DNA from: Planotetraspora kaengkrachanensis
GTDB lineage: Bacteria > Actinomycetota > Actinomycetes > Streptosporangiales > Streptosporangiaceae
Assembly: GCF_016862895.1 (NCBI RefSeq)
Contig: NZ_BONV01000003.1
Location: 1-64,000, forward strand
Direction: 5' to 3'
Length of the DNA stretch: 64,000 bases
Below are positions 38,064 to 46,133 of this stretch, piece by piece. Position numbers and translations under genes: made by a program. The notes under the pieces were generated by a model. It did not search any database and was not told the DNA's origin. It worked only from the letters and a program-made list of their open reading frames with translations. Numbering within the stretch: the stretch's first letter is position 1; each line of letters begins with the position of its first letter.

Positions 38064-38086
38064 GGTCCCCGGACGTCAGAAATCGG

Positions 38087-38107
38087 CCGTCAGCCGTCAG
38101 CCGTCAG
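38087..38107. repeat. 7-bp tandem repeat, three copies
   Basis: CCGTCAG occurs three times in a row across the stop codon of the SDR gene on the minus strand. Confidence 0.9.
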
Positions 38108-38865
38108 CCGAAGAACGCCTGGCCGCCGTCCAGGGGCACGGTGGCGCCGGTCAGGTACCGCATGCCCGGGCCGACGATCGCGACGACCGCCCGGCCGATG
38201 TCCTGCTCGCAGTCGCCGATGTAACCGAGCGGGATCGTCCTGCGGAACTCCTCCGCCTCCTCCGGGTTGGTCTCCGTCCACCACTTCAGGCCCGGGGACA
38301 GCGCGTGCGGGGCGATGGAGTTGGCGCGGATTCCGTCGGGCCCCCATTCGGCGGCGGCGGTGCGCGTCAGCGAGCGGAGCGCCTGCTTGGCCGCGGCGTA
38401 TGCGCCGTAGGTGGCCGGATCCCACCGGACCATCGCCGAGGTGACGAGGTTGACGATGCTGCCGCCGCCGCGCCGCTTCATGTGGGGGTGACACGCCTTC
38501 ATGAAGGCGAACGCGGCGAAGGGTCCGCTGCGGAAACCCTTCTGGAAGGCCCTGTCGCTCATGGCCAGCAGCGGGCCGTACGCGCCGGAGTAGGCGTTGT
38601 TGACGAGGATGTCCACCCCGCCGAACCGCGCCGCCACCTGGTCGACCACCGAGGGGATCGTGTCGGTGTCGCTGACGTCGCACAGGAAGGGTTCGGCCGC
38701 CGCGCCGCGCTCGCGTACGAGCTCACAGGTCGCCTCGAGCTTCGCCATGGTGCGCCCGATCACCGCGACGGACGCCCCCTCGGAGGCGAGGGCGAGCGCG
38801 ATGCCCTGGCCCACCCCCTGACCCGCTCCGGTGACGATCGCGACCTGTCCGTCCAGACTTCCCAT
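38104..38865 (-). CDS. SDR-family oxidoreductase
   Basis: A 253-residue short-chain dehydrogenase. TGAGQGVGQGIALALASEGA, ILVNNAYSGAYGPLL (note Tyr in place of Gly after NNA), and the catalytic YAAAKQA. GTG/ATG choice: ATG 38865 with GGGGAG upstream. Divergent from the acyl-CoA ligase gene with a 15-bp palindrome between them, so it is probably co-regulated with the ring genes. Substrate unknown; a hydroxysteroid or hydroxyacyl-CoA is likely. Confidence 0.82.
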   Translation of the reverse strand: MGSLDGQVAIVTGAGQGVGQGIALALASEGASVAVIGRTMAKLEATCELVRERGAAAEPFLCDVSDTDTIPSVVDQVAARFGGVDILVNNAYSGAYGPLLAMSDRAFQKGFRSGPFAAFAFMKACHPHMKRRGGGSIVNLVTSAMVRWDPATYGAYAAAKQALRSLTRTAAAEWGPDGIRANSIAPHALSPGLKWWTETNPEEAEEFRRTIPLGYIGDCEQDIGRAVVAIVGPGMRYLTGATVPLDGGQAFFG

Positions 38866-38935
38866 TCGGGCTCCCCGCTCCGCCGTGTGCTCGACCGCAA
38901 TAGTGGTGTCGGCCCGGCCCGCGCAGGAAGGGCCG

Positions 38936-38950
38936 TCCCGGTGACCGGGA
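38936..38950. promoter_or_regulatory. 15-bp ring-regulon palindrome, SDR / acyl-CoA ligase divergent region
   Basis: TCCCGGTGACCGGGA is nearly perfect (only the central base unpaired). It is centred in the 146-bp divergent region. Confidence 0.65.
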
Positions 38951-39011
38951 GACGGCCCTCGGCGGACGCTCCCCCTGCGGTCACAATGAGCGCCCGAGAG
39001 AGAGGGCGCAG

Positions 39012-40682
39012 ATGGGGACGTCGGCAGATCCGAGAACCGCGGCGACGGCGATCGTGACCGGTCTCACCGGCCCCGGGGGTGAGTTCGAGCTCGCCGAGGA
39101 GGACGTCCTCGGATCCCGCATGCCGGTCTTCCGCAACCGCCGCCGCAACCTCGGCGAGGTGCTCGCAGGCTCGGCCGGGTTCGGCGACCGCGACTACATC
39201 GTCACCGAGCACGAACGGATCAGCTATGCCGCGCACGCGCGCCAGGTCGCGTCGTTCGCCGAGGCGCTGCGCGAGGAGTACGGCGTGCGGCCGGGCGACC
39301 GCATCGCCGTCAACGCGGCGAACCGGCCGGGCTGGATCGTGGCGTTCTGGGCCGCCGTCGCCGTGGGCGCCGTGACCGTCGGCTACAACGCGTGGTGGTC
39401 GCGCCGCGAGGTCGAGTACGCCCTGGGGCACACGACGCCGAAACTGGTCGTGGCGGACGCCAGACGGGCCGCGCTCGGCGGCGCGGGCACACCGGTGGTG
39501 CGCATGGAGGACATGCCGCTGCTCGCCGGGCGGTACCCGGACGCGCCTCTGACCCCGCACGCCGCCGGCGAGGACGACCCGGTGATCATCGTCTACACCA
39601 GCGGCACCTCCGGCAGGCCGAAGGGCGCGGTGCACTCGCACCGCAACCTCACCTCGGTCATCGAGTACCACCGCATGAACGACGCGATCGCCCGCGCGTT
39701 CGGCGACCCCACCGACCCCGCGACGCGGCGCTACCTGCTGGCGCTGCCGTTGTTCCACATCGCGGGCCTGCACAACCTCGCGATACCGCGCCTGGCGACC
39801 GGTTCCGCGGTCGTCATGCACCAGGGCGGGTTCGACGTCGACCGGGTGTTGCGGCTGGTCGAAAGGGAACGGGTCACCAACTGGGGTGCCGTGCCCACAA
39901 TGGCGCACCGCCTGCTCGAGCACGGCGACCTTTCGGGGTACGACCTGTCCTCGCTGGCCGCATTCTCGCTCGCGTCCGCGCCGTCGTCACCGGCGTTCAA
40001 GGAACGGCTGCGCGCGGGCTTTCCCGTGGCCCGCCAGTCGCTGGTCGACAGCTACGGCCTGACCGAGTCGTCCACAGCGATCTCCGTGGCCTCCCCGGCC
40101 GACCTCGCGGAGGCGCCGGGTACGCTCGGCCGTCCCATCGCCACGGTGCGGATGGAAGTCCGCGACCCGCAGGGCACGCCGGTGCCCGAGGGCGTCGAAG
40201 GGGAGATCTGCGCGCGCAGCCCGTTCAACATGCTCGGCTACTGGCAGGACCCGGAGGCCACCGCGCGGACGATCCGGGACGACCGGTGGCTGCACACCGG
40301 CGACATCGGTGTGATCGAGAACGGCCGCCTGCGCCTCACCACCCGCCGTTCCGACCTGATCCTGCGCGGCGGGGAGAACGTCTACCCCGCCGAGGTGGAG
40401 AGCGTGTTGTGGGAGCACCCCGGCGTCGTCGAATGCGCCGTCGTCGGCGCTCCCCACCCCGACCTGGGTCAGGAGGTCGCGGCCGTGGTCGTCACCGGGG
40501 ACGACCGGCCGGTGGGCGAGGACGAACTGCGCGCACACGCCGCCGAGCACCTCGCCTACTTCAAGGTGCCGTCCCTGTGGCGGATCACGACGAACCCCCT
40601 GCCGCGCAACGCCACGGGCAAGGTCGTCCGCCACGAGGTCGAGCTGTCCCTCGGGATCCGACAGAGCAGGAGCGTCCAGTGA
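39012..40682 (+). CDS. Acyl-CoA synthetase (long-chain/steroid FadD type)
   Basis: A 556-residue adenylate-forming ligase. [19 protein letters not shown] is the A3 motif; [37 protein letters not shown] and [14 protein letters not shown] follow, with the catalytic Lys in [10 protein letters not shown]. Activates a carboxylic acid to its CoA ester; the exact acid is not evident. It is coupled by a GTGA overlap to a chsB1-like SDR, so ligase and beta-oxidation dehydrogenase may act on the same side chain. Confidence 0.85.
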   Translation: MGTSADPRTAATAIVTGLTGPGGEFELAEEDVLGSRMPVFRNRRRNLGEVLAGSAGFGDRDYIVTEHERISYAAHARQVASFAEALREEYGVRPGDRIAVNAANRPGWIVAFWAAVAVGAVTVGYNAWWSRREVEYALGHTTPKLVVADARRAALGGAGTPVVRMEDMPLLAGRYPDAPLTPHAAGEDDPVIIVYTSGTSGRPKGAVHSHRNLTSVIEYHRMNDAIARAFGDPTDPATRRYLLALPLFHIAGLHNLAIPRLATGSAVVMHQGGFDVDRVLRLVERERVTNWGAVPTMAHRLLEHGDLSGYDLSSLAAFSLASAPSSPAFKERLRAGFPVARQSLVDSYGLTESSTAISVASPADLAEAPGTLGRPIATVRMEVRDPQGTPVPEGVEGEICARSPFNMLGYWQDPEATARTIRDDRWLHTGDIGVIENGRLRLTTRRSDLILRGGENVYPAEVESVLWEHPGVVECAVVGAPHPDLGQEVAAVVVTGDDRPVGEDELRAHAAEHLAYFKVPSLWRITTNPLPRNATGKVVRHEVELSLGIRQSRSVQ

Positions 40683-41581
40683 GCCAGAAGACCAGCCTGG
40701 AGGGCAGGACCGCCGTCGTCACCGGCGCCGGCGCCGGACTCGGCCGCAGCGAGGCGCTCGCCCTGGCCGGCCAGGGCGCGAACGTCGTCGTCAACGACGT
40801 GGGCTCGGCCGCCGACGACGTCGTGGCCGAGATCAAGGCTCTCGGCGGGCAGGCCGTCGCGGTGACAGGCGACGTCGGCGAATGGTCCATCGGCGACCGC
40901 CTGGTCCAGGCGGCGACCGAGACGTTCGGCGGCCTCGACATCGTGGTGAACAACGCGGGCGTGCTCCGCGACAGGATGTTGTTCAACCTGAGCGAGCGGG
41001 ACTGGGACGACGTCGTCCGCGTCCACCTCAAGGGCCACGCCGCGGTGTCCCGCGCGGCCGCCGCCTACTGGCGGGCCGCCGCCAAGGCCGCAGGCGGGCC
41101 GGTCTACGCCCGCGTCGTCAACACCTCCTCCGAGGCCTTCCTCTTCGGCTCCCCCGGCCAGCCGAACTACTCGGCCGCCAAGGCGGGCATCACCGCGCTC
41201 ACCCTCTCGACCGCGCAGGGCCTCGCGAGGTACGGCGTGCGCGCCAACGCGATCTGCCCACGGGCCCGCACCGCCATGACGGCGGAGGTGTTCGGCGACG
41301 CCCCCTCGACGGGCGGGCTGGACGCCCTGTCCCCGGATCGGGTCGCCACCTTCGTGAGCTACCTCGTCTCCCCGGCGGCCGACGGGATCACCGGCCAGGT
41401 GTTCGTGGTGTACGGCGACATGGTCGCGTTGCTGGCCGCCCCGACGGTCGAGCAGAAGTTCACCGCCGCCGACGGCGTGTTCTCCGTCGGCGAGTTCGAC
41501 GAACTGCTCACGCCCTACTTCAGCGGGCGCGACCCCCACCGCACGTTCGCGGCGCACAGCGTGGCCGAGCTCGGCACCTGA
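40679..41581 (+). CDS. chsB1: ChsB1-like SDR, steroid side-chain 3-hydroxyacyl-CoA dehydrogenase
   Basis: A 300-residue [74 protein letters not shown] and [18 protein letters not shown] match mycobacterial ChsB1 (Rv3502c), the 17-beta-HSD-type dehydrogenase acting on the C22-hydroxy CoA ester of sterol side-chain oxidation. The GTG at 40679 overlaps the ligase stop. A C-terminal 40-residue extension ([14 protein letters not shown]) is also present in that clade. Converges with the TetR gene after a 1-bp gap. Confidence 0.82.
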   Translation: MSQKTSLEGRTAVVTGAGAGLGRSEALALAGQGANVVVNDVGSAADDVVAEIKALGGQAVAVTGDVGEWSIGDRLVQAATETFGGLDIVVNNAGVLRDRMLFNLSERDWDDVVRVHLKGHAAVSRAAAAYWRAAAKAAGGPVYARVVNTSSEAFLFGSPGQPNYSAAKAGITALTLSTAQGLARYGVRANAICPRARTAMTAEVFGDAPSTGGLDALSPDRVATFVSYLVSPAADGITGQVFVVYGDMVALLAAPTVEQKFTAADGVFSVGEFDELLTPYFSGRDPHRTFAAHSVAELGT

Positions 41582-41582
41582 G

Positions 41583-42194
41583 TCAGGCGGAGTTCGACCG
41601 CGGGGCGAGCAGCAGCCGGCAGGCGATCCTGATGTCGCTCTCGGTGTCGGGGATCGACATCCGGCCGTTGAGGCTCGACTGCAGCACGCCGTACCAGCAC
41701 TGCATGAGCAGGCGGATCAGCGTGACGTCGAGGGCGGTGGGCTCGCCGATGCCGAGCGCCCGCACGATGATCTGACTGAAGGTGCCGTCGATCCGCCCGG
41801 CGTCGGCCACCGCGGCCGCGTTGGCCGCGTTGGCGGACTGGAGCATCGCGACGGCGAGCCTGGGCCTGCGCAACAACTGGCGGCTGGCCTGCACCAGCAC
41901 GTCGGCGACCGCGTCCTCCGGGCTCGTGCCCGGCGCGGGAGGCCGGATGCCCTCGTTGAAACGGTCGATCTGCTCGGCCAGCACGGCCGTGAACAGATGC
42001 GTCTTCGAGGGGAAGTAGCGGTACAGCGTCGCGATCGCGACACCCGCCGCCTTGGCCACCTCGTGCATCTGCATGCGCTCGAGGCCCCGGTCCGCCCCGA
42101 TCCGCGCGGCTGCCCGGAGGATGCGCAGATGCCGGGCCCGCTGCTCCGGGGAGCTGGGCTCCGCCGGCGCTCTGACCTCGGCGATTCTCGGCAC
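41583..42194 (-). CDS. KstR-like TetR-family regulator
   Basis: A 203-residue TetR repressor. RILRAAARIGADRGLERMQM, HEVAKAAGVAIATLYRYFPS and KTHLFTAVL form a DNA-binding domain very close to that of KstR (cholesterol-regulon repressor); the ligand domain is more divergent. GTG 42194 with GGGGGAGA upstream is preferred to ATG 42233. A 15-bp palindrome lies 70 bp upstream of the start. The same palindrome occurs before six other ring or ligase operons, so this protein is the best local candidate for their regulator. It may be a KstR paralogue with changed specificity, since the palindrome is not the known KstR box. Confidence 0.85.
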   Translation of the reverse strand: MPRIAEVRAPAEPSSPEQRARHLRILRAAARIGADRGLERMQMHEVAKAAGVAIATLYRYFPSKTHLFTAVLAEQIDRFNEGIRPPAPGTSPEDAVADVLVQASRQLLRRPRLAVAMLQSANAANAAAVADAGRIDGTFSQIIVRALGIGEPTALDVTLIRLLMQCWYGVLQSSLNGRMSIPDTESDIRIACRLLLAPRSNSA

Positions 42195-42263
42195 GGTCTC
42201 CCCCTGGTCGGTTCTGTCGCAACGACCATACACAGCGCCACCGGCGGTGACGCGAGCCGTTCG

Positions 42264-42278
42264 TACCGGTCAGTGGGA
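42264..42278. promoter_or_regulatory. 15-bp ring-regulon palindrome, upstream of the KstR-like TetR gene
   Basis: TACCGGTCAGTGGGA, 70 bp before the GTG. It lies between the TetR start and the hsaA stop, as expected for autoregulation. Confidence 0.55.
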
Positions 42279-42312
42279 TCGGACTGGGACCGGACTGCGC
42301 CCGCCTCCCCCC

Positions 42313-43479
42313 TCAGACCAGGTTGTCCTCGACGGTCAGGCCGAACTCGCCCCTCCCGTACATCGCGAGGGCCCGCTCGACGTCGTTGGCCACATGGACG
42401 CTGCCCGCGTGGGCGTCCCGCCAGGCCCGCTCGATGGGGTTGCCCCGCCGGAGCGAGTTGCCCCCCGCGGTCTTGAAGAGGATGTCGATCGCCTCGAGCG
42501 CCCTCTCGGTCGCGCGGACCTGGTCCCTGCGGACACGCAGGCGCAGCTCCATCGGGATCCGCTCGCCCCGGACCGCGTGCTCGTACACCTCACGGACGTT
42601 GCGGTCCGTCTGCAGGACCGCCGCGTCGATCTCCGAGGCGGCCCGGGCGACGGCGACCTGGGCGAACTGGTCCTCGGCGAAGCGCCCGCCGCCGAGGCTC
42701 AGCCGTACGCGGTCGCGCATCGCCGTGACGTAGGACCGGTAGCAGCCGGCCGCCATGCCGATCACCGGAGCAGTGATCGCGGTCGTGAACACGCTCCCGA
42801 ACGGCATGCGGTACAGCGGGCCGGAGTTGACCTTCTGGCCGGGGCCGCGGAGCTGGGCCTGCTCGTAGTTGCGCATCGTGCGGTGCTCAGGCACGAAGGC
42901 CCGCTCCACGATCAGGTCGTTGCTCGCCGTGCCGCGCAGGCCGATGACGTCCCACACGTCCTCGATCACATAGTCGGGCCGGGGGACGAGCACGGTCATG
43001 AAGTCCACCGGCCTGCCCTGGGCGCCCACGACCAGGCCGCCGACCAGCGCCCACGAGGCGTGCTCGCAACCGGAGGAGAACCGCCACCGGCCGGTGAGCT
43101 CGTATCCGCCCTCGACCGGGGTCAGCCGCCCGACGGGCGCGTACGACGAGGCCACGAGCGCGTCCTGGTCCTCGCCCCAGACCTCGTCCTGCGCCGCCTC
43201 GTCGAACAGGCCGACATGCCACGGATGCACCCCGAGCACGCTCGCGACCCACCCGGTGGACCCGCAGACCCCGGAGATCTCCCTGACGACCTCGAAGAAC
43301 CACACCGGGTCGCTCTCCGCGCCGCCGTACCGCTTGGGCTGCAGCATCCGGAAGACCCCGGCCTCGACCAGGGCCTGGATCGTCTCCGCGGGCACCCCCC
43401 GGTCCTCGTCCGTGGCACGGGCACGCTCCGTGATCACGGGCAGCAGCGTGCGAACCGCCTCCAGGACCTCGTTGCTCAT
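42313..43479 (-). CDS. hsaA: HsaA, 3-HSA hydroxylase oxygenase component
   Basis: A 388-residue flavin-dependent monooxygenase of the ACAD fold, hydroxylating 3-HSA to the catechol 3,4-DHSA with FMNH2 from HsaB. GGAESDPVWFFEVVREISGV, CGSTGWVASVLGVH, VWGEDQDALVASSYAPVG, WRFSSGCEHASWALVGG (active-site Ser region) and AWRDAHAG (His) match canonical HsaA. ATG 43479 has GGAG nine bases upstream; ATG 43494 would add five residues and is possible. Divergent from kshA, with a shared 15-bp palindrome. Confidence 0.9.
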   Translation of the reverse strand: MSNEVLEAVRTLLPVITERARATDEDRGVPAETIQALVEAGVFRMLQPKRYGGAESDPVWFFEVVREISGVCGSTGWVASVLGVHPWHVGLFDEAAQDEVWGEDQDALVASSYAPVGRLTPVEGGYELTGRWRFSSGCEHASWALVGGLVVGAQGRPVDFMTVLVPRPDYVIEDVWDVIGLRGTASNDLIVERAFVPEHRTMRNYEQAQLRGPGQKVNSGPLYRMPFGSVFTTAITAPVIGMAAGCYRSYVTAMRDRVRLSLGGGRFAEDQFAQVAVARAASEIDAAVLQTDRNVREVYEHAVRGERIPMELRLRVRRDQVRATERALEAIDILFKTAGGNSLRRGNPIERAWRDAHAGSVHVANDVERALAMYGRGEFGLTVEDNLV

Positions 43480-43561
43480 CGTGTCGATCTCCATCGTCGC
43501 TTTCGTCCGGGCGTATCCGTCCATGATGGTGCGTCGCCCCGATGCGCGCATGTCAGGGCCA

Positions 43562-43576
43562 TCCCGGCCAATGGGA
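43562..43576. promoter_or_regulatory. 15-bp ring-regulon palindrome, hsaA/kshA divergent region
   Basis: TCCCGGCCAATGGGA, midway between the hsaA and kshA starts. Confidence 0.6.
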
Positions 43577-43645
43577 CTGGCGGCGGGCCGCGCGGATCCC
43601 GCTTGGCATGCTGGGAGCACGCGCGTCCTGAAGGGATGGGTCAAC

Positions 43646-44797
43646 GTGACTGCAGTCGAAGCCTCGACCACCGGTGTCCGCAGCATCGAGGCGGAAGCGG
43701 TGCCCACGCGATTCGCCCGGGGCTGGCACTGCCTCGGCCTGTCCGGGCGGTTCAAGGACGGCAAGCCGCACACGGTCAACGCGTTCGGGCAGAAGCTCGT
43801 GGTCTTCCAGAGCGGCGACGGCAGCCTCAACGTGCTGGACGCCTACTGCCGTCACATGGGCGCCGACCTCTCAAGGGGCACGATCAAGGGCGACGAGCTC
43901 GCCTGTCCCTTCCACGACTGGCGCTGGGGCGGCGACGGCCGCTGCAAGAAGATTCCTTACGCCCGCCGCGTCCCCCTGCGCGCCCGCACCGCCTCCTGGA
44001 CCACGATGGAGCAGGACGGCCTGCTGTTCGTCTGGAACGACCCGGAGGGCAACCCGCCCCAGCCGGAGGTGGCGATCCCCCGCATCGAGGGGGCCGGCCG
44101 CGACGACTGGACCGACTGGGTCTGGCAGGAGATCGTGGTCGAGACGAACTGCCGCGAGGTCATGGACAACGTGGTGGACATGGCGCACTTCTTCTACGTG
44201 CACTACTCGTTCCCCACGTACTTCAAGAACATCTTCGAAGGCCACGTGGCGACGCAGATCATGAACGGCCTCAGCCGCCCGGACGCCCGCCCGCCCGGCA
44301 AGGGCCCGCGGATGCTCGGCAACTCCTCGGTGGCGTCCTACTACGGGCCGTCCTTCATGATCGACGACCTGACCTACCACTACGACGACATGGACCTCAA
44401 GTCCGTGCTGATCAACGCGCACTACCCGATCGACGGGAACTCGTTCATGCTGCACTCCGGCATCATCGTGCAGCACAGCGACAAGCTCCCCCAGGAGTCC
44501 GCCGAGGCCATGGCCCACAAGCTGGGCGAGTTCATCCTCAAGGGCTTCGACCAGGACGTGGAGATCTGGAAGCACAAGACCCGCATCGACAACCCCCTGC
44601 TGTGCGAGGAGGACGGGCCGGTCTACCAGCTCCGCCGCTGGTACGAGCAGTTCTACGTCGACGTGGCCGACGTCAGGCCGGAGATGGTGGAGCGCTTCGA
44701 GTTCGAGCTCGACACCACCCGGCCGGTCGAGGCGTGGAAGCAGGAGGTCGAGGCGAACCTCGCGCGCAGGGCCGCCGCGGCGGGCCGACAGGCATGA
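43646..44797 (+). CDS. kshA: KshA, 3-ketosteroid 9-alpha-hydroxylase oxygenase
   Basis: A 383-residue Rieske non-heme iron oxygenase. Rieske ligands are C68, H70, C87 and H90 (CRH and CPFHDW). The mononuclear iron motif is D178-x2-H181-x4-H186 (DMAHFFYVH). It hydroxylates C9 of AD/ADD with electrons from KshB, which together with KstD triggers B-ring opening. GTG 43646 follows an AAGGGATGGG stretch and gives the normal length. Its stop overlaps the start of a small cysteine-containing ORF (ATGA). Confidence 0.93.
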   Translation: MTAVEASTTGVRSIEAEAVPTRFARGWHCLGLSGRFKDGKPHTVNAFGQKLVVFQSGDGSLNVLDAYCRHMGADLSRGTIKGDELACPFHDWRWGGDGRCKKIPYARRVPLRARTASWTTMEQDGLLFVWNDPEGNPPQPEVAIPRIEGAGRDDWTDWVWQEIVVETNCREVMDNVVDMAHFFYVHYSFPTYFKNIFEGHVATQIMNGLSRPDARPPGKGPRMLGNSSVASYYGPSFMIDDLTYHYDDMDLKSVLINAHYPIDGNSFMLHSGIIVQHSDKLPQESAEAMAHKLGEFILKGFDQDVEIWKHKTRIDNPLLCEEDGPVYQLRRWYEQFYVDVADVRPEMVERFEFELDTTRPVEAWKQEVEANLARRAAAAGRQA

Positions 44798-45066
44798 CGA
44801 TCCGCGCCGACGACCGCCTGACCGACGGAGCGCCGATGCGGCCGCTGTGCTGCCTGCGATGCGGCGCCGCAGTCGAGGTGCGCAAGGCGAGCTGGCAGCA
44901 GACCAGCGTCCAGTGGAGCGCGCAGTCCCTCGGCGTCTGCCTCGAACGGCGCGACGCCCTCTCCGTCAACGGTGACGGCCGCGCCGTCTTCCAGGGCTGT
45001 ACGGCACTGCGGGAGTCGATCGTCCGGGCGGCGCTCGAGGGGGCCGTCCCCGTGCCGGAGGACTGA
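44794..45066 (+). CDS. Small conserved CxxC protein coupled to kshA
   Basis: A 90-residue protein starting in the kshA stop (ATGA overlap). PLCCLRCGAAVEVRKASWQQ (two neighbouring Cys then CxxC-like spacing) is followed by two further Cys (GVCLERR, QGCTALRE). That makes four to five conserved-looking Cys, compatible with a zinc ribbon or small Fe-S protein. Similar short ORFs follow kshA in other actinomycetes, as far as I recall. It may assist KshA assembly or electron transfer; no function is established. Confidence 0.75.
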   Translation: MTIRADDRLTDGAPMRPLCCLRCGAAVEVRKASWQQTSVQWSAQSLGVCLERRDALSVNGDGRAVFQGCTALRESIVRAALEGAVPVPED

Positions 45067-45125
45067 CGGGGTTCCGGAGACTGACGGAATGCCGGAGGAC
45101 TAAGGAGCGCCGGAGGGCTGACGGA

Positions 45126-45148
45126 GCGGGCGGCCGCGAGCCGCCCGC
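45126..45148. terminator. Bidirectional hairpin terminator after kshA operon
   Basis: A 9-bp stem GCGGGCGGC/GCCGCCCGC with a 5-nt loop lies between convergent genes. The surrounding 110 bp are built of imperfect 'ccggag...ctgacgg' and GATCAGCT repeats. Confidence 0.65.
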
Positions 45149-45175
45149 GCGATCAGCTGGGGATCAGCTCAGAGA

Positions 45176-45925
45176 TCAGCTGTGGGAGCCGCCGTCGACG
45201 CGGACCTCGACGCCGTTGAGGTAGGCGCCGTCCGCCGAGGCCACGAAGGCGATCGTCCCGGCGACGTCCTCAGGACGGCCCGGCTTGCCCCACAACGGGT
45301 AGGTGCGGGCGTACCAAGAGGTGTCGATGCCGGCGTACGTCCGCCTGTTCGCCGTCAGCGGCGTGGCGACGCCGCCCGGCGAGACGGGCACGACGCGGAT
45401 CCGCCGCGCCGACAACTCCGCCGCCAGGCTGATCGAGAACGACAGCAGGGCGCCCTTGGAGGCCGCGTAACCGGTCATCCAGGGGTGGGCCTTCGTCGCC
45501 GCCGTCGAGGTCACGTTCACGACGACCCCCGTGCGGTCCGGGATGTGCGGCAGCACCTCGCGGCAGAGCACGACCGGCGCGAACACGTTGACCGCGAAGA
45601 TCTCCCGGTAGTCGTCGAGGCGCAACGAGTCCATCGGCGTGACCCGCAGGATCCCCGCCACGTTGACCAGCACGTCGACCCGCTCGAGCGCGGCGACGGC
45701 CGCTGCCGACGCCGAAACCGCCCCCTCCTCCGCCGCCAGGTCGGCCACGTGAGGGAGGAACCGGCCGTCGTCGCCGGCGAGCTTCCCGGTCTCGGCGAGA
45801 CCCGCCTCGTCCCGGTCCACGGCGAATACCGTCGCCCCCTCAGAAAGCAGCCTCAGGGCCGTGGCCCGGCCGATGCCCGACCCCGCCCCGGTCAGCAGGA
45901 CGTTCCTGTCCTCGAAACGGTTCAT
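45176..45925 (-). CDS. SDR-family oxidoreductase of the hsaC operon
   Basis: A 249-residue short-chain dehydrogenase. TGAGSGIGRATALRLLSEGA, DVLVNVAGI (Val replacing Asn in NNAG), TSTAATKAHPWMTGYAASKG with catalytic Tyr/Lys, and a C-terminal NGVEVRVDGGSHS. Downstream of the kstD-like flavoprotein and hsaC genes on the same strand, so possibly a hydroxysteroid dehydrogenase (3-beta or 17-beta). The 208-bp gap upstream contains a long direct repeat, and a separate promoter is possible. Confidence 0.8.
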   Translation of the reverse strand: MNRFEDRNVLLTGAGSGIGRATALRLLSEGATVFAVDRDEAGLAETGKLAGDDGRFLPHVADLAAEEGAVSASAAAVAALERVDVLVNVAGILRVTPMDSLRLDDYREIFAVNVFAPVVLCREVLPHIPDRTGVVVNVTSTAATKAHPWMTGYAASKGALLSFSISLAAELSARRIRVVPVSPGGVATPLTANRRTYAGIDTSWYARTYPLWGKPGRPEDVAGTIAFVASADGAYLNGVEVRVDGGSHS

Positions 45926-45940
45926 CCATCCTCCGTGTCT

Positions 45941-46115
45941 ATGGCCGCGCCTTCGGCACGGCGGCTCGGGGCCGCACTTGAGGCCGCGGCTTCCCTCGTC
46001 GCGTCCTCACTCGTTCCTCGCTCCGGGCGCTCCTCAGTCCAGTCCACGGCCGCGCCCCTCCCTGTCCATGGCCGCGCCTTCGGCACGGCGGGTCGGGGCG
46101 CACTTGAGGCCGCGC
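45941..46115. repeat. Direct repeat of about 48 bp in the gap between SDR and kstD-like gene
   Basis: Copies at 45941-45989 and 46068-46115 share ATGGCCGCGCCTTCGGCACG, then GGTCGGGG-like and CACTTGAGGCCGCG segments. The copies are about 127 bp apart. Confidence 0.8.
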
Positions 46116-46133
46116 CTTCCGGCACGGCGCTCC

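Noticed and set aside
42052-44793. Long plus-strand open frame over TetR, hsaA and kshA
   Set aside because: Only its last 90 codons (44794-45066) look like protein; the rest is antisense or out-of-frame shadow of recognised genes.
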